The notes beneath the pieces are model-generated. The model saw only the letters and a list, made by a program, of their open reading frames with translations. It made no database searches and was not told where the DNA came from. A program made the translations under genes and the position numbers. Below, in pieces: positions 31,556 through 42,689 of a DNA stretch of 64,000 nucleotides. Source of the DNA: Actinomyces dentalis DSM 19115 (lineage in GTDB: Bacteria; Actinomycetota; Actinomycetes; Actinomycetales; Actinomycetaceae); contig NZ_AUBL01000002.1 in assembly GCF_000429225.1 (NCBI RefSeq), forward strand, positions 109,388 to 173,387. The letters run 5' to 3'. How positions within the stretch are numbered: position 1 is the first letter of the stretch; every line of letters starts with the position of its first letter.

Positions 31556-33730
31556 ATGGACGTCATTATCGGTATCGACCTGGGAACCACCCGCTGCGTG
31601 ATCGCCCATGACGCGGGCGACGGCGCGCCGGTCGTCATCAGTGCCGAGGACGGGAGCTCGTACACGCCCTCGGTCGTCCACTTCGACGGGGAACGGTGGG
31701 AGGTGGGGGTGGGAGCGGCCCTCATGGCCCCGGTGGATCCGGATTCCACCGTCGTGGGGATCAAGCGGGAGATGGGCGAGGACACCGCCATGTCCTTCGG
31801 CGATGAGGAGTACGGCCCGGAGGGGATCTCCGGGATCATTCTGCGCCACCTGGCCGACCTGGCCGAGGCGGAACTGGGTCGCGGGCGGGTGCGCGCCGTC
31901 ATCACGGTCCCGGCGTACTTCGGGGCCGCCGAACGGGAGGCCACCCGCAGCGCCGCCCGCATCGCCGGGATCGACTGCCTGGGACTGCTGGCGGAGCCGG
32001 CCGCGGCCTCCCTGGCGGCCGTCGGCGCCCTGGAGGAGGGGGACACCCGCCTGGTCTACGATCTGGGCGGCGGCACCTTCGACGTCACCGTCATCGAGCA
32101 GCGCGGCCGAGGACCGGCGAGCGTCGTCGCGGTCGACGGTGACTGCCGTCTGGGCGGTCTCGACTGGGACGAGCGCCTCAGCGACCTGATCCTGGAGAAA
32201 TGGATCACCATCGCGGCCGACCCCGGGGCGCAGGATGACGACGAATTCCTGGAGCGGCTCCGCGCGCATGCGGAGAAGGTGAAGATTTCCCTGTCGCGTC
32301 GCGGGAAGGCGGATGTGAACCTGCGCCGGTGCGGGCATCGGGCCGCGGTGACGATCACCCGGGAGCAGTTCGAGCGCGTCACCGCTGACCTGCTGGACAA
32401 GACCGTGGATGTGGCGCGCCGGGTCCTCGCCGCCGCCCCCGTCCGTCGGGTGCGGGCCCCGCACGAGGCGGTCCTGGTGGGAGGATCTTCGCGCATGCCC
32501 CAGGTGACGCGCGCCGTCGCCCAGCACCTGGGCATGCGGGCCGTCCTGCGGGATCCGGACACCTGCGTGGCCAGGGGCGCTGCGATACTGGCCCGCGAGC
32601 TGGCCGCCCGGCGACCGGACCGGACCGCCGGGATGTCCGCTGCGGCGGTCGGGGCCGCGCGCAATCCGCTCCTCACCCGCAGCGTACTCACCGTGGCGCC
32701 GCGACAGATTGGACTGGTCCTGCGGGACTCCCGTGAACCCGGAGGACCGGAGACCGTCGTCCCCGTCGTCGCGGCCAATGAGGCGCTGCCGGTTTGCGAT
32801 CGGCGGATCTCGGCGGCGACGCTCGCCCCCGATCAGGGTCGCGCCATGGTGACCTTGGTGGAGCAGCTCGGCCCCGTCGTCCAGCCGGAACGGGAATTCT
32901 ACCGCGACGTCGCGGTCCTGGAGATCTCCGGTTTGAAGGGGGCGCGGGGCGGCGAGGTCGTGCTCGAAGTGAGCGTGGACGTCGACGGCATCCCGCGTCT
33001 GGCGGTCCTCCAGGACGGCAGGCCGCTCGCGGTGCGCGGCCGCAGCCGGGGCGCCGGCGCGCCGGAGCGCCTGGACCGGCTGACCCGGCGGGTCAGCGGC
33101 CCGGCCCTCGTCCCGGTGGCGCAGACCCGGGACTGGCTCCCGCACGACGCGCGGCGGGCCCGTCCCCTCGCCCGGTGGCCGGTCGGAGATCACTTCGACG
33201 AGCTGGCCGACTCCTTCGGGGGCGCGGTGATCCTGTGCCTGGACGTGTCCGGATCCATGATGGACGACCTGCCCCAGGCCCAGAAGGGCTGCCTCGCCTT
33301 CCTCGACTCCGCGCGGGAGGCGGGATACTCGGCGGGCGCCGTCCTGTGGAATCACCTCGTCGTCGGCTCGGCCGCCCCGAAGCCCGGCGGCGGTGCCGCG
33401 CGCGCCCTCATCGGCGCCGCGACGGCCGACGGCGGGACCAACGTGTGCCCGGCCCTGCGCCGCGCGGACGAACTTCTCGAGGGGTGCCGCGGCGACCTGG
33501 TCATCGCGATCTTCGGCGACGGCGATCTGGGGGATGCGGAGCGGGCCGAGAATATCGCCCGCGCCCTGACCGGCAGGGGGATCCGCATCATCACCTGCGG
33601 GCTCGGCCTGGCCAGCGCCCGCTCTCTCGCGCAGATCTCCACGGAGGAGCGCCCGGCGCCCCGAACGGCGGACGCGGGCGGGCTGTCCGAGGGCATCGCC
33701 TCCATGGCCGCCGGACTGCGCCGGTGGTGA
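31556..33730 (+). CDS. Hsp70-vWA fusion protein
   Basis: 724 residues. The Hsp70 ATPase domain (about 1-365) has GIDLGTTRCVIAHDAG, YFGAAEREATRSAARIAGID, YDLGGGTFDVTVIEQRG and LVGGSSRMPQVT. A shortened beta-rich region (about 380-540) stands where the substrate domain would be. A von Willebrand A domain occupies about 555-724, with the metal-ion site DVSGSMMDD (D563-S565-S567), the GGTN threonine and FGDGD. The helical lid is absent. Coupling of an Hsp70 ATPase to a vWA binding module in one chain is unusual. It is the last gene of the operon, 13 bases after the HerA-type ATPase; GATGGGAA upstream supports the start. Confidence 0.9.
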   Translation: MDVIIGIDLGTTRCVIAHDAGDGAPVVISAEDGSSYTPSVVHFDGERWEVGVGAALMAPVDPDSTVVGIKREMGEDTAMSFGDEEYGPEGISGIILRHLADLAEAELGRGRVRAVITVPAYFGAAEREATRSAARIAGIDCLGLLAEPAAASLAAVGALEEGDTRLVYDLGGGTFDVTVIEQRGRGPASVVAVDGDCRLGGLDWDERLSDLILEKWITIAADPGAQDDDEFLERLRAHAEKVKISLSRRGKADVNLRRCGHRAAVTITREQFERVTADLLDKTVDVARRVLAAAPVRRVRAPHEAVLVGGSSRMPQVTRAVAQHLGMRAVLRDPDTCVARGAAILARELAARRPDRTAGMSAAAVGAARNPLLTRSVLTVAPRQIGLVLRDSREPGGPETVVPVVAANEALPVCDRRISAATLAPDQGRAMVTLVEQLGPVVQPEREFYRDVAVLEISGLKGARGGEVVLEVSVDVDGIPRLAVLQDGRPLAVRGRSRGAGAPERLDRLTRRVSGPALVPVAQTRDWLPHDARRARPLARWPVGDHFDELADSFGGAVILCLDVSGSMMDDLPQAQKGCLAFLDSAREAGYSAGAVLWNHLVVGSAAPKPGGGAARALIGAATADGGTNVCPALRRADELLEGCRGDLVIAIFGDGDLGDAERAENIARALTGRGIRIITCGLGLASARSLAQISTEERPAPRTADAGGLSEGIASMAAGLRRW

Positions 33731-33788
33731 GCGGCCGCAGCGGCGGGCCTGGGAAGAACTGCCCGGATCCGCCCCGCGGGGGCCGCTG

Positions 33789-33794
33789 TACTCT
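33789..33794 (+). promoter_or_regulatory. Possible -10 box upstream of the three-helix membrane protein
   Basis: TACTCT lies 77 bases before the ATG at 33871, in the 140-base gap after the accessory operon. No -35 is evident. It suggests this gene is transcribed separately. Confidence 0.35.
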
Positions 33795-33870
33795 GGGGGC
33801 GGCCGCCACCCGGCGACTCAGCGGGCGGAAGGCCCAGTCCCAACACCACCGCACGTTCAGGATCATCATC

Positions 33871-34632
33871 ATGTCATCACCCTCCTACCCGCCCCCGGCC
33901 TACCAGCCCGCCTCCGGCGGGGCCCCGGATCCCGGCGGCGCCCCGGTCCCCCCGGCGGAGCCGTACGCGCGCGCCGCGGCGCCCGAACGCCGCCGGCGCT
34001 ACTCCACCGCCGCCTTCGTGGCCGGGCTCCTGACGGTGTGCGCCTGCGGGCTGCTGGGCTGGTCCGCCTACACCCTGCTCGCCTCCGTGAAGGTCTTCAA
34101 GGTGATCCTGGGGCAGGGCTCGCTGGTCAGCGGCACCGTCATCGCCGTCTTCGGCCTGGGGGCGGTGGTCGCCCTCATCGCGTTCATCACATCGATCGTC
34201 GGCGTGGCGCGCTCGCGGGCCCGGCTCGTGCCGGCGCTGGTGCTCCTGGCCGCCCTGGTCCTGCCGGCCGTGGCGACGGGCTACGGGATTCAGCAGGGCG
34301 GCAAGACCCTGTACAACCAGACCCTGGCCGACGCCCAGAACTACATCGGCCAGATCGACACGGGGGACGTCAACGCCCTCTACGACCGGTTCAAGGCCTT
34401 CGGCGTCAACCTGCCCGGGCGCCAGCAGATCGTCGACGTCCTCAACGGTGTGGGGAGGGGCGACGACGGCGCCCCCGGCGGGGCCACCCCGGCTCCCGGC
34501 GGGCAGAGCGGCGCCCCGGACGAGACCCCCGGCGGAGCGGACGACGCCCCCGCCGCCCCGGGCGGGCCGGGCGGGTCGGATGACTCCTCCGGCGCCCCGG
34601 ACGACGCCCCCGCCGCGGATAACGGCTCGTGA
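33871..34632 (+). CDS. Membrane protein with Pro-rich N-terminus and acidic tail
   Basis: 253 residues. Residues 1-48 are Pro/Ala/Gly-rich. Three hydrophobic segments follow (about 50-72, 88-112 and 118-138). After these comes a hydrophilic region (LYNQTLADAQNYIGQID...GVNLPGRQQIVDVLNG) and a Gly/Asp/Ala/Pro-rich tail of about 60 residues. Similar small proteins with a Pro-rich head and DUF4190-like helices are common in actinobacteria, but I cannot name a family. The gap of 140 bases and a separate -10-like box argue that it is not part of the upstream operon. Confidence 0.7.
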   Translation: MSSPSYPPPAYQPASGGAPDPGGAPVPPAEPYARAAAPERRRRYSTAAFVAGLLTVCACGLLGWSAYTLLASVKVFKVILGQGSLVSGTVIAVFGLGAVVALIAFITSIVGVARSRARLVPALVLLAALVLPAVATGYGIQQGGKTLYNQTLADAQNYIGQIDTGDVNALYDRFKAFGVNLPGRQQIVDVLNGVGRGDDGAPGGATPAPGGQSGAPDETPGGADDAPAAPGGPGGSDDSSGAPDDAPAADNGS

Positions 34633-34994
34633 GCGCCTGAGCTCCGCGCCGCCCCTCCGCCCGCGCCCGGGCGCCGGGGTGTCCAGGACCACGCGCATGG
34701 CTCCCGTCGAGCCCTGGCGGCGGCGGCGCGCCGCGGGTAGCCTGGCCCGCGGTGCCCGCACGCGGGTCGCCTCTCCACTTCCGTTCCCAGCGGGCGCGGC
34801 CGCGGCCGTCCCGTGACGCGGGTCTGCCGCGGCGGGAACCGACGGGCCCCTGACGCGGGGCTCCGGACGCAGCGCCGGCGAGCCGGCGACGGCGGGCCGG
34901 CCCAGACCCCGCGGCGGCGCGCGCCGTCGCCGGGGGAGCGGGGCCGGCGGCGGGCCAGATCAGCCCAGACGCACGTGTAGATGGAGAATCCGTA
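34633..34994 (+). promoter_or_regulatory. Upstream region of the str operon
   Basis: 362 bases without a gene. A -10-like TAGCCT is at 34738-34743 and no clear -35 is visible. The remainder is very GC-rich and would give a long leader of about 250 bases before rpsL. Several short GC inverted repeats are present, but none is long enough to call. Confidence 0.35.
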
Positions 34995-35368
<374 letters not shown>

Positions 35369-35369
<1 letters not shown>

Positions 35370-35839
35370 TGCCCCGCAAGGGTCCCGCGCCCAAGCGCCC
35401 CCTCGCCGTCGACCCCGTCTACGGCTCGCCGGTCGTCACCCAGCTCGTCAACCGCGTTCTGCTGGACGGCAAGAAGTCCACCGCCGAGCGCATCGTCTAC
35501 GGCGCCCTGGAGGGCGTGCGCTCCAAGACGGACCAGGACCCGGTCTCCGTCCTCAAGCGCGCCCTGGACAACATCCGCCCGGCCCTGGAGGTCCGCTCCC
35601 GCCGCGTGGGCGGTGCCACCTACCAGGTCCCAGTCGAGGTCCGCCCGGCCCGCGCCACCACCCTGGCCCTGCGCTGGCTCGTGGACTTCTCCCGGCAGCG
35701 CCGCGAGAACACCATGACCGAGCGCCTGACCAACGAGATCCTCGACGCCTCCAACGGACTGGGGGCCGCTGTCAAGCGCCGCGAGGACATGCACCGAATG
35801 GCCGAGTCCAACAAGGCCTTCGCCCACTACCGCTGGTGA
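35369..35839 (+). CDS. rpsG: 30S ribosomal protein S7
   Basis: 156 residues, standard length, starting [20 protein letters not shown]. It contains the conserved [24 protein letters not shown] and ends AFAHYRW. S7 nucleates assembly of the 30S head and is a translational repressor of the str operon in other bacteria. The ATG overlaps the rpsL stop. Confidence 0.97.
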
Positions 35840-35924
35840 CGGCGGCGCGTCGGCCGGGCCCGCCCCGGCGGGGGCCGGCCGGCGTCATCACTTTGAACCG
35901 ACTGAATAACGAAGGACTTCACTC

Positions 35925-38057
35925 GTGGCACTCGACGTGCTGACGGACCTGACCAAGGTCCGCAATATCGGCATCATGGCCCACATCGACGCCGGTAAGA
36001 CCACCGTGACTGAGCGCATCCTGTTCTACACGGGCATCAACTACAAGATCGGCGAGACGCACGACGGCGCCTCGACCATGGACTGGATGCCCCAGGAGCA
36101 GGAGCGCGGCATCACCATCACCTCCGCCGCCACCACCTGCTTCTGGAAGAACAACCAGATCAATATCATCGACACCCCCGGCCACGTCGACTTCACGGTC
36201 GAGGTCGAGCGCTCCCTGCGCGTGCTCGACGGGGCCGTGGCCGTCTTCGACGGCAAGGAGGGCGTCGAGCCCCAGTCGGAGACGGTGTGGCGTCAGGCGG
36301 ACAAGTACGGCGTCCCGCGCATCTGCTTCATCAATAAGATGGACAAGCTGGGCGCGAATTTCGACTTCTCCGTCCAGACCATCCGCGACCGCCTCCACGC
36401 CACCCCGATCGTCCTCAATTTCCCGATCGGCTCGGAGAGCAGCTTCTCCGGCGTCGTCGACGTCCTCCAGATGCGGGCCGTGCGCTTCCCGGAGAAGGAC
36501 GCCAAGGGCAAGGACACCCGCGGCGCGGTCGTCGAGTACGAGGAGATCCCGGCGGACCTGGTCGGCCGGGCCGAGGAGCTGCGCGCCGAGCTCATCGAGA
36601 CGGTCGCCGAGGCCGACGACGAGCTCATGGAGAAGTACCTGGAGGGCGAGGAGCTGAGCGTCGACGAGCTCAAGCGGGGCATCCGCAAGCTCACCGTGGC
36701 CGGCGAGGCCTTCCCGGTGCTGGCCGGCTCGGCCTTCAAGAACAAGGGCGTCCAGCCCATGCTCGACGCCGTGCTCGACTACCTGCCCTCCCCGCTGGAC
36801 GTGCCCGACGTCGAGGGCCACGCCCCCGGCAAGGAGGACGTCGTCGTCACCCGCTCCGCCGACGAGAAGGAGCCCTTCTCGGCGCTCGCCTTCAAGGTCG
36901 CCACGCACCCCTTCTACGGCAAGCTCGTCTACGTGCGCGTCTACTCCGGCAGGGTCTCCCAGGGCGATATGGTCCTCAACGCCACCAAGGGCAAGAAGGA
37001 GCGCGTCGGCAAGCTCTTCCAGATGCACTCCAACAAGGAGAACCCGGTCGAGCAGGCCCACGCCGGGCACATCTACGCCTTCATCGGCCTCAAGGACGTC
37101 ACCACCGGCGACACCCTGTGCGCCCAGGGCGCCCCGGTCATCCTGGAGTCCATGTCCTTCCCGGACCCGGTCATCCACGTGGCCATCGAGCCCAAGACCA
37201 AGGGCGACCAGGAGAAGCTGGGCATGGCCATCCAGAAGCTGTCCGAGGAGGACCCGACCTTCACCGTCCGCCTGGACGAGGAGACCGGTCAGACCGTCAT
37301 CGGCGGCATGGGCGAACTCCACCTGGACGTCTTCGTCGACCGCATGCGCCGCGAATTCAAGGTCGAGGCCAATGTGGGCAACCCGATGGTCGCCTACCGC
37401 GAGACCATCCGCAAGAAGGTCGACAAGGTCGAGTACACCCACAAGAAGCAGACCGGCGGCAGCGGCCAGTACGCCAAGGTGCTCATGTCCTTCGAGCCGC
37501 TCACCCCCGAGGCGGACGAGAACGGCGAGGTCGCGCACTACGAGTTCGCCAACGAGATCACGGGCGGGCGCGTGCCGCGCGAGTACATTCCCAGCGTCGA
37601 CGCCGGCGTGAGGGACGCCATGCTCACCGGCGTGCTCGCCGGCTACCCGGTGGTCGACGTCAAGGCGACCCTCGTCGACGGCGGCTACCACGAGGTCGAC
37701 TCCTCCGAGATGGCCTTCAAGATCGCCGGCTCCATGGCCTTCAAGGAGGGCGCGCGCAGGGCCTCCCCGGTCCTGCTCGAACCCGTCATGGCCGTGGAGG
37801 TGCGCACCCCCGAGGAGTACATGGGCGACGTCATCGGCGACCTGAACTCCCGCCGCGGCCTGATCCAGTCCATGGAGGACGCCGTGGGGGTCAAGGTCGT
37901 CAAGGCGGCCGTGCCGCTGAGCGAGATGTTCGGCTACGTCGGCGACCTGCGCTCCAAGACCCAGGGCCGCGCCGTGTACTCGATGAGCTTCGACTCCTAC
38001 GCCGAGGTCCCCAAGAGCGTCGCGGACGAGATCATCGCCCGGGCCAAGGGCGAGTAA
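35925..38057 (+). CDS. fusA: Elongation factor G
   Basis: 710 residues. The GTPase domain has G1 AHIDAGKTT, the switch region [12 protein letters not shown]3 DTPGHVDF and G4 NKMD; the C-terminal domains include the conserved [18 protein letters not shown] drives translocation and, with RRF, ribosome recycling. The start is GTG at 35925 with GAAGGA upstream. There are 147 bases to tuf, which probably has its own promoter too. Confidence 0.98.
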   Translation: MALDVLTDLTKVRNIGIMAHIDAGKTTVTERILFYTGINYKIGETHDGASTMDWMPQEQERGITITSAATTCFWKNNQINIIDTPGHVDFTVEVERSLRVLDGAVAVFDGKEGVEPQSETVWRQADKYGVPRICFINKMDKLGANFDFSVQTIRDRLHATPIVLNFPIGSESSFSGVVDVLQMRAVRFPEKDAKGKDTRGAVVEYEEIPADLVGRAEELRAELIETVAEADDELMEKYLEGEELSVDELKRGIRKLTVAGEAFPVLAGSAFKNKGVQPMLDAVLDYLPSPLDVPDVEGHAPGKEDVVVTRSADEKEPFSALAFKVATHPFYGKLVYVRVYSGRVSQGDMVLNATKGKKERVGKLFQMHSNKENPVEQAHAGHIYAFIGLKDVTTGDTLCAQGAPVILESMSFPDPVIHVAIEPKTKGDQEKLGMAIQKLSEEDPTFTVRLDEETGQTVIGGMGELHLDVFVDRMRREFKVEANVGNPMVAYRETIRKKVDKVEYTHKKQTGGSGQYAKVLMSFEPLTPEADENGEVAHYEFANEITGGRVPREYIPSVDAGVRDAMLTGVLAGYPVVDVKATLVDGGYHEVDSSEMAFKIAGSMAFKEGARRASPVLLEPVMAVEVRTPEEYMGDVIGDLNSRRGLIQSMEDAVGVKVVKAAVPLSEMFGYVGDLRSKTQGRAVYSMSFDSYAEVPKSVADEIIARAKGE

Positions 38058-38146
38058 CCGCCTCCGGCGCGCGGGGGCGCCCCGCGCCCGCATTCCAGTA
38101 AGATTCCCAACAATCCACCAGTAGAGACTCTCGGCGTCGGCCCGGC

Positions 38147-38152
38147 TAGCAT
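38147..38152 (+). promoter_or_regulatory. Possible tuf promoter -10 box
   Basis: TAGCAT is 54 bases before the tuf GTG. The hexamer 17 bases upstream (AGACTC at 38124-38129) is a poor -35. Separate transcription of tuf is common, which is why it is listed. Confidence 0.4.
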
Positions 38153-38205
38153 GTGTGCAGTCGAACTTCGACGAAGAGAACTACCCGAGTCCCAGGAGGA
38201 CACCA

Positions 38206-39396
<1,191 letters not shown>

Positions 39397-39430
39397 TCTG
39401 ATCTCCCCGCCGCGGGCCCGCCCGCGCAGC

Positions 39431-39478
39431 GCCCGGGCGCCCGTCGTCTCCCCGCAGACGACGGGCGCCCGGGCTTTT
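39431..39478 (+). terminator. Strong Rho-independent terminator after tuf
   Basis: Bases 39431-39449 pair perfectly with 39456-39474 (19 bp) around a six-base loop, followed by TTTT. It is one of the few terminators here with a T-tract and ends the str operon. Confidence 0.9.
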
Positions 39479-39631
39479 GCGCGCCCGGCGCGCGGGGCGA
39501 GACGAGGTCGTGGCCGAGACGTTGTGCGAACGAGACGGGGGCGTGGCTGTTCCGAGACGTCCGTCCCATAGCCTCAATGGGTCTTCACGAGATTGATTCC
39601 CCCGTCCGTAGACCCTTCTTGGAGTTCCCCC

Positions 39632-42514
39632 GTGTTTCACTTCCGCCAGGACGCCGTGCGTCGTCGTCTGACGGGCCTCGTCGCGCTGTGCGTCGCGTCC
39701 GCGGCCCTCGTGCTCGGTCCGGACGCCGTTCCCACAACGGCGAGCGCCGCCCCCGCGGGCGCGGCGCTCCCCGCGGTCTTCGCCACCGGCGGCTCGGGCC
39801 GCTACGTCGATACGATCCAGTGGCTCCAGTGGGCCGACTACTCGCAGTTCCAGGGCGTGGCCAAGCCGAACGTCCCCGTGCTCGACTACGGGCAGACCAA
39901 GGACTTCGTCAATGAGCGCGACCTGGGCGACGGCGGCACCCTGGTGACCACCTGCACCCTGTCCAACCTCCAGCACCTGGGGCACAACCCGGCCACCACC
40001 GAGGCGCAGGCCAAGGGCCCGCTCGTGGCCACCATCCCGGGCGCCTGGGCCGGCGACGCGCTCGACAACCTCTACAACGTGGGCGGTCCCGGCCAGTGGA
40101 GCGACGGCTCGGAGACCTGGCACAGCGGGCTGACCTACCCGGGCGACTACACCAACAAGAACCAGATGGTCATCGGCCTGGCCAACGGCTACGCCTACAA
40201 CGGCGCGAACACCTGGGACAGCAAGGTCTGGGGGAGTCCGGGTTCCAGCACCGACCCCACCGGCTTCAACGCCCAGGTGAGCGTGGACTACTCCTGCTCG
40301 GCCGAGCTGCGCGCCCCCGACGGCAGCATCATCCCGGTCCCCATCCAGGGGCTGGTCTTCGCCGACGCCGAGGCCTCCTCGCGGCGCTACGGCATCAAGT
40401 CCTGGGCGACCTCGGAGTATCAGGACGAGTGGGTCCAGGCCAGCACCGACCAGCCCGTCACCTGGCGCGTCCTGGACACCATGCGCTCGCAGGGGTGCGT
40501 CTCCAAGACCACCGGCAAGCAGGTGACCACCGACGCCGAGGTGTCCAACGGCGGCCAGACCCTGCGCCTGATGCCCAGCGACGAGGAGTGCGTCTACCAG
40601 CGGGCGGCGGACGGCACGTCGGGCACCTACTCCCATCCCAACGGCATCGGCGGCCCCGACGCGGTCATGTTCATGGAGGGCGCCACCAAGGCGACCATCA
40701 CCATGCAGGGCGCCGGCTACTCCGCCGTCGCGCTGGGCCTCATCGTCGCCACCGACTTCGGCGACGCCCCCGAGTCCTACGGCTACGCCGGCTCTCTGTT
40801 CCAGCCCACCTGGAAGGGCGGAGAGGTGACGGCCACCACCGACGCCTTCGGGGTCAGCCCCCAGGCCGAGATGTACATGGACCGGGGCGCCCCCCGCCTG
40901 GGCGAGCGCATCGACGCCGAGGGCTACCAGAAGTTCTCCGCCGACGCCCAGGCCGACGACACCAATGCGATCTTCGACGACGAGGACTCCATAGACCTGA
41001 CCCAGTGGGGCATCGTCACCGGTCCGGGGCAGTCCCACACCGAGAGGGTCGCCTGCGAGGGCACGGGCAAGATCGCCGCCTGGATCGACTGGAACAACAA
41101 CGGGGCCTTCGACGACGCCGAGAAGAGCAACGAGGTCGCCTGCGACAACGCCTCGAACTCGGCGACGCTGACCTGGACGGTCCCGGCTGACGTGACCAAC
41201 ACCAAGCGCAGCGTGGACGGCGAGCCCGGCTCCCGGCCCGACAGCTACATGCGCGTGCGCATCACCAATGACAACGGCGGCGACGGCCAGAGGCCCGTGG
41301 GCATCACCTCCACCGGCGAGGTCGAGGACTACAAGGTCTCCATCCGCGTCCCCACCCTCCAGCTGACCAAGGGCGTCGACAACACCTACGCCTCCGCCGA
41401 GGTCCCGGGCCTGGGGGCCGACCAGTGGACGGTGACGGGCACGGGCGCCAATGACACGATCTCCGGGGCCGGCACGACCGGCGACCCCCAGGCCGTGGCC
41501 GCCGGCCAGGTGGCCCTGTCCGAGAGCTCGGACAACCCCGACGCCGCCGGCTACGAGGCGGGCCAGTGGACCTGCGCCGAGACCGAGGGGACCGTCGCCG
41601 AGACCGGCAAGCCCTACTCCTCCAGCGTCGGGCAGAGCACCGACGGCGCGGCGAGCCTGACCGTCAACAACGAGGACCGCGTCTCGTGCACGATCACCAA
41701 CACCGCCAAGCCGGGCTCCCTGTCGTGGAGCAAGGTCGACGCCCAGGGCGCCGAACTGGCCGGGTCGGCCTGGGCGCTGACCGGTCCCGAGGTCCCCGCG
41801 GACACGGTCGTGGCGGACTGCGCCGGGGCCTCGTGCCCGGCGGGCGACTACCTCGACCAGGACCCGGCCGCGGGCCGCTTCCGGCTGACCGGCCTGAAGT
41901 GGGGCACCTACGCGATCAGGGAGACGACGGCGCCGGCGGGCTACGCCGCCGCGAGCGGCGAGTTCTCCTTCACCCAGATCAGGGGCTCCGCCCTGGAGGG
42001 GACGCTGGTGCCCGCCGAGGGCGTGGCGGGCAACGGCGTGGTCAACCAGCCCCTGGTGGGCTCGGTGACGTGGACCAAGGTCGACGCGGACAACGCCAAG
42101 CCGCTGTCGGGCTCCACCTGGACGCTGACGGGTCCGGGCGTGCCCGCGGGCACCGTCGTGAACGACTGCGCCCAGGCGCCCTGCCCGACCGATCCCTTCA
42201 CCGACCAGGACCCGGTGGCGGGCTCCTTCAAGGTCGCGGCCCTGCAGTGGAGCGCCGACGCCTACGCCCTGACGGAGAAGGACCCGCCGGCCGGCTACGC
42301 GCTGGATGCGACGTCGCACTCCTTCACCATCTCGGCGGACGCCCTGGACTACGCCTTCACCGCGTCCTTCACGAATTCCAAGACCACCGTCCCCCTGCTG
42401 CCGCTGACCGGCGGCATGGGCGCGGACGCCTTCCTCCTGACCGGCGCGGCGCTCGGCGCCGTCGCCCTGGTCGCCGCCTACGTGAGGAGGCGCCGCTCGC
42501 AGACCGTTCAGTAA
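39632..42514 (+). CDS. Fimbrial tip/minor pilin, LPXTG-anchored (FimB/FimQ type)
   Basis: 960 residues, GTG start with TTGGAG upstream. The signal peptide is about 1-38 (LTGLVALCVASAALVLG, then TTASAAPAG). A large N-terminal adhesin-like part of about 560 residues ends with a GEVEDY-type domain (STGEVEDYKVSI). SpaA/CnaB-like Ig domains follow; two carry a cysteine pair and the E-box-like sequences AIRETTAPAGY and LTEKDPPAGY. The C-terminus has the sorting signal LPLTGG, a membrane helix and RRRR. First in a tip-shaft-sortase cluster like those of Actinomyces fimbriae. The sortase encoded downstream would join it to the shaft tip. It may bind host or bacterial receptors; the ligand cannot be told. 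Confidence 0.85.
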   Translation: MFHFRQDAVRRRLTGLVALCVASAALVLGPDAVPTTASAAPAGAALPAVFATGGSGRYVDTIQWLQWADYSQFQGVAKPNVPVLDYGQTKDFVNERDLGDGGTLVTTCTLSNLQHLGHNPATTEAQAKGPLVATIPGAWAGDALDNLYNVGGPGQWSDGSETWHSGLTYPGDYTNKNQMVIGLANGYAYNGANTWDSKVWGSPGSSTDPTGFNAQVSVDYSCSAELRAPDGSIIPVPIQGLVFADAEASSRRYGIKSWATSEYQDEWVQASTDQPVTWRVLDTMRSQGCVSKTTGKQVTTDAEVSNGGQTLRLMPSDEECVYQRAADGTSGTYSHPNGIGGPDAVMFMEGATKATITMQGAGYSAVALGLIVATDFGDAPESYGYAGSLFQPTWKGGEVTATTDAFGVSPQAEMYMDRGAPRLGERIDAEGYQKFSADAQADDTNAIFDDEDSIDLTQWGIVTGPGQSHTERVACEGTGKIAAWIDWNNNGAFDDAEKSNEVACDNASNSATLTWTVPADVTNTKRSVDGEPGSRPDSYMRVRITNDNGGDGQRPVGITSTGEVEDYKVSIRVPTLQLTKGVDNTYASAEVPGLGADQWTVTGTGANDTISGAGTTGDPQAVAAGQVALSESSDNPDAAGYEAGQWTCAETEGTVAETGKPYSSSVGQSTDGAASLTVNNEDRVSCTITNTAKPGSLSWSKVDAQGAELAGSAWALTGPEVPADTVVADCAGASCPAGDYLDQDPAAGRFRLTGLKWGTYAIRETTAPAGYAAASGEFSFTQIRGSALEGTLVPAEGVAGNGVVNQPLVGSVTWTKVDADNAKPLSGSTWTLTGPGVPAGTVVNDCAQAPCPTDPFTDQDPVAGSFKVAALQWSADAYALTEKDPPAGYALDATSHSFTISADALDYAFTASFTNSKTTVPLLPLTGGMGADAFLLTGAALGAVALVAAYVRRRRSQTVQ

Positions 42515-42565
42515 CCCACCCGCAGCTGACGGGGCCCCGGTCCGACCGCGGATCCCGCCAGGGGC

Positions 42566-42571
42566 TTGACA
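42566..42571 (+). promoter_or_regulatory. Consensus -35-like TTGACA between the two pilin genes
   Basis: A perfect TTGACA sits 119 bases before the shaft pilin start. No good -10 lies at the expected distance, so this is only a hint that the shaft gene has its own promoter. Confidence 0.25.
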
Positions 42572-42689
42572 CCGAGCGGAGCAGAGCCTCGGCCCTGAGA
42601 GCGCGCCGTTTCCTCATCGCGTCTCCCCGCATCCCATCTCTTGAGCATCCGCACGGCCCGCGCCGTGCACGATGAAAGGACACACATAC

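Noticed and set aside
16015..34994. Mobile element (integrase, transposase, att duplications) flanking the accessory operon
   Set aside because: No recombinase gene or long flanking direct repeat was seen, and base composition is like the rest, so mobility is not supported by the window itself.
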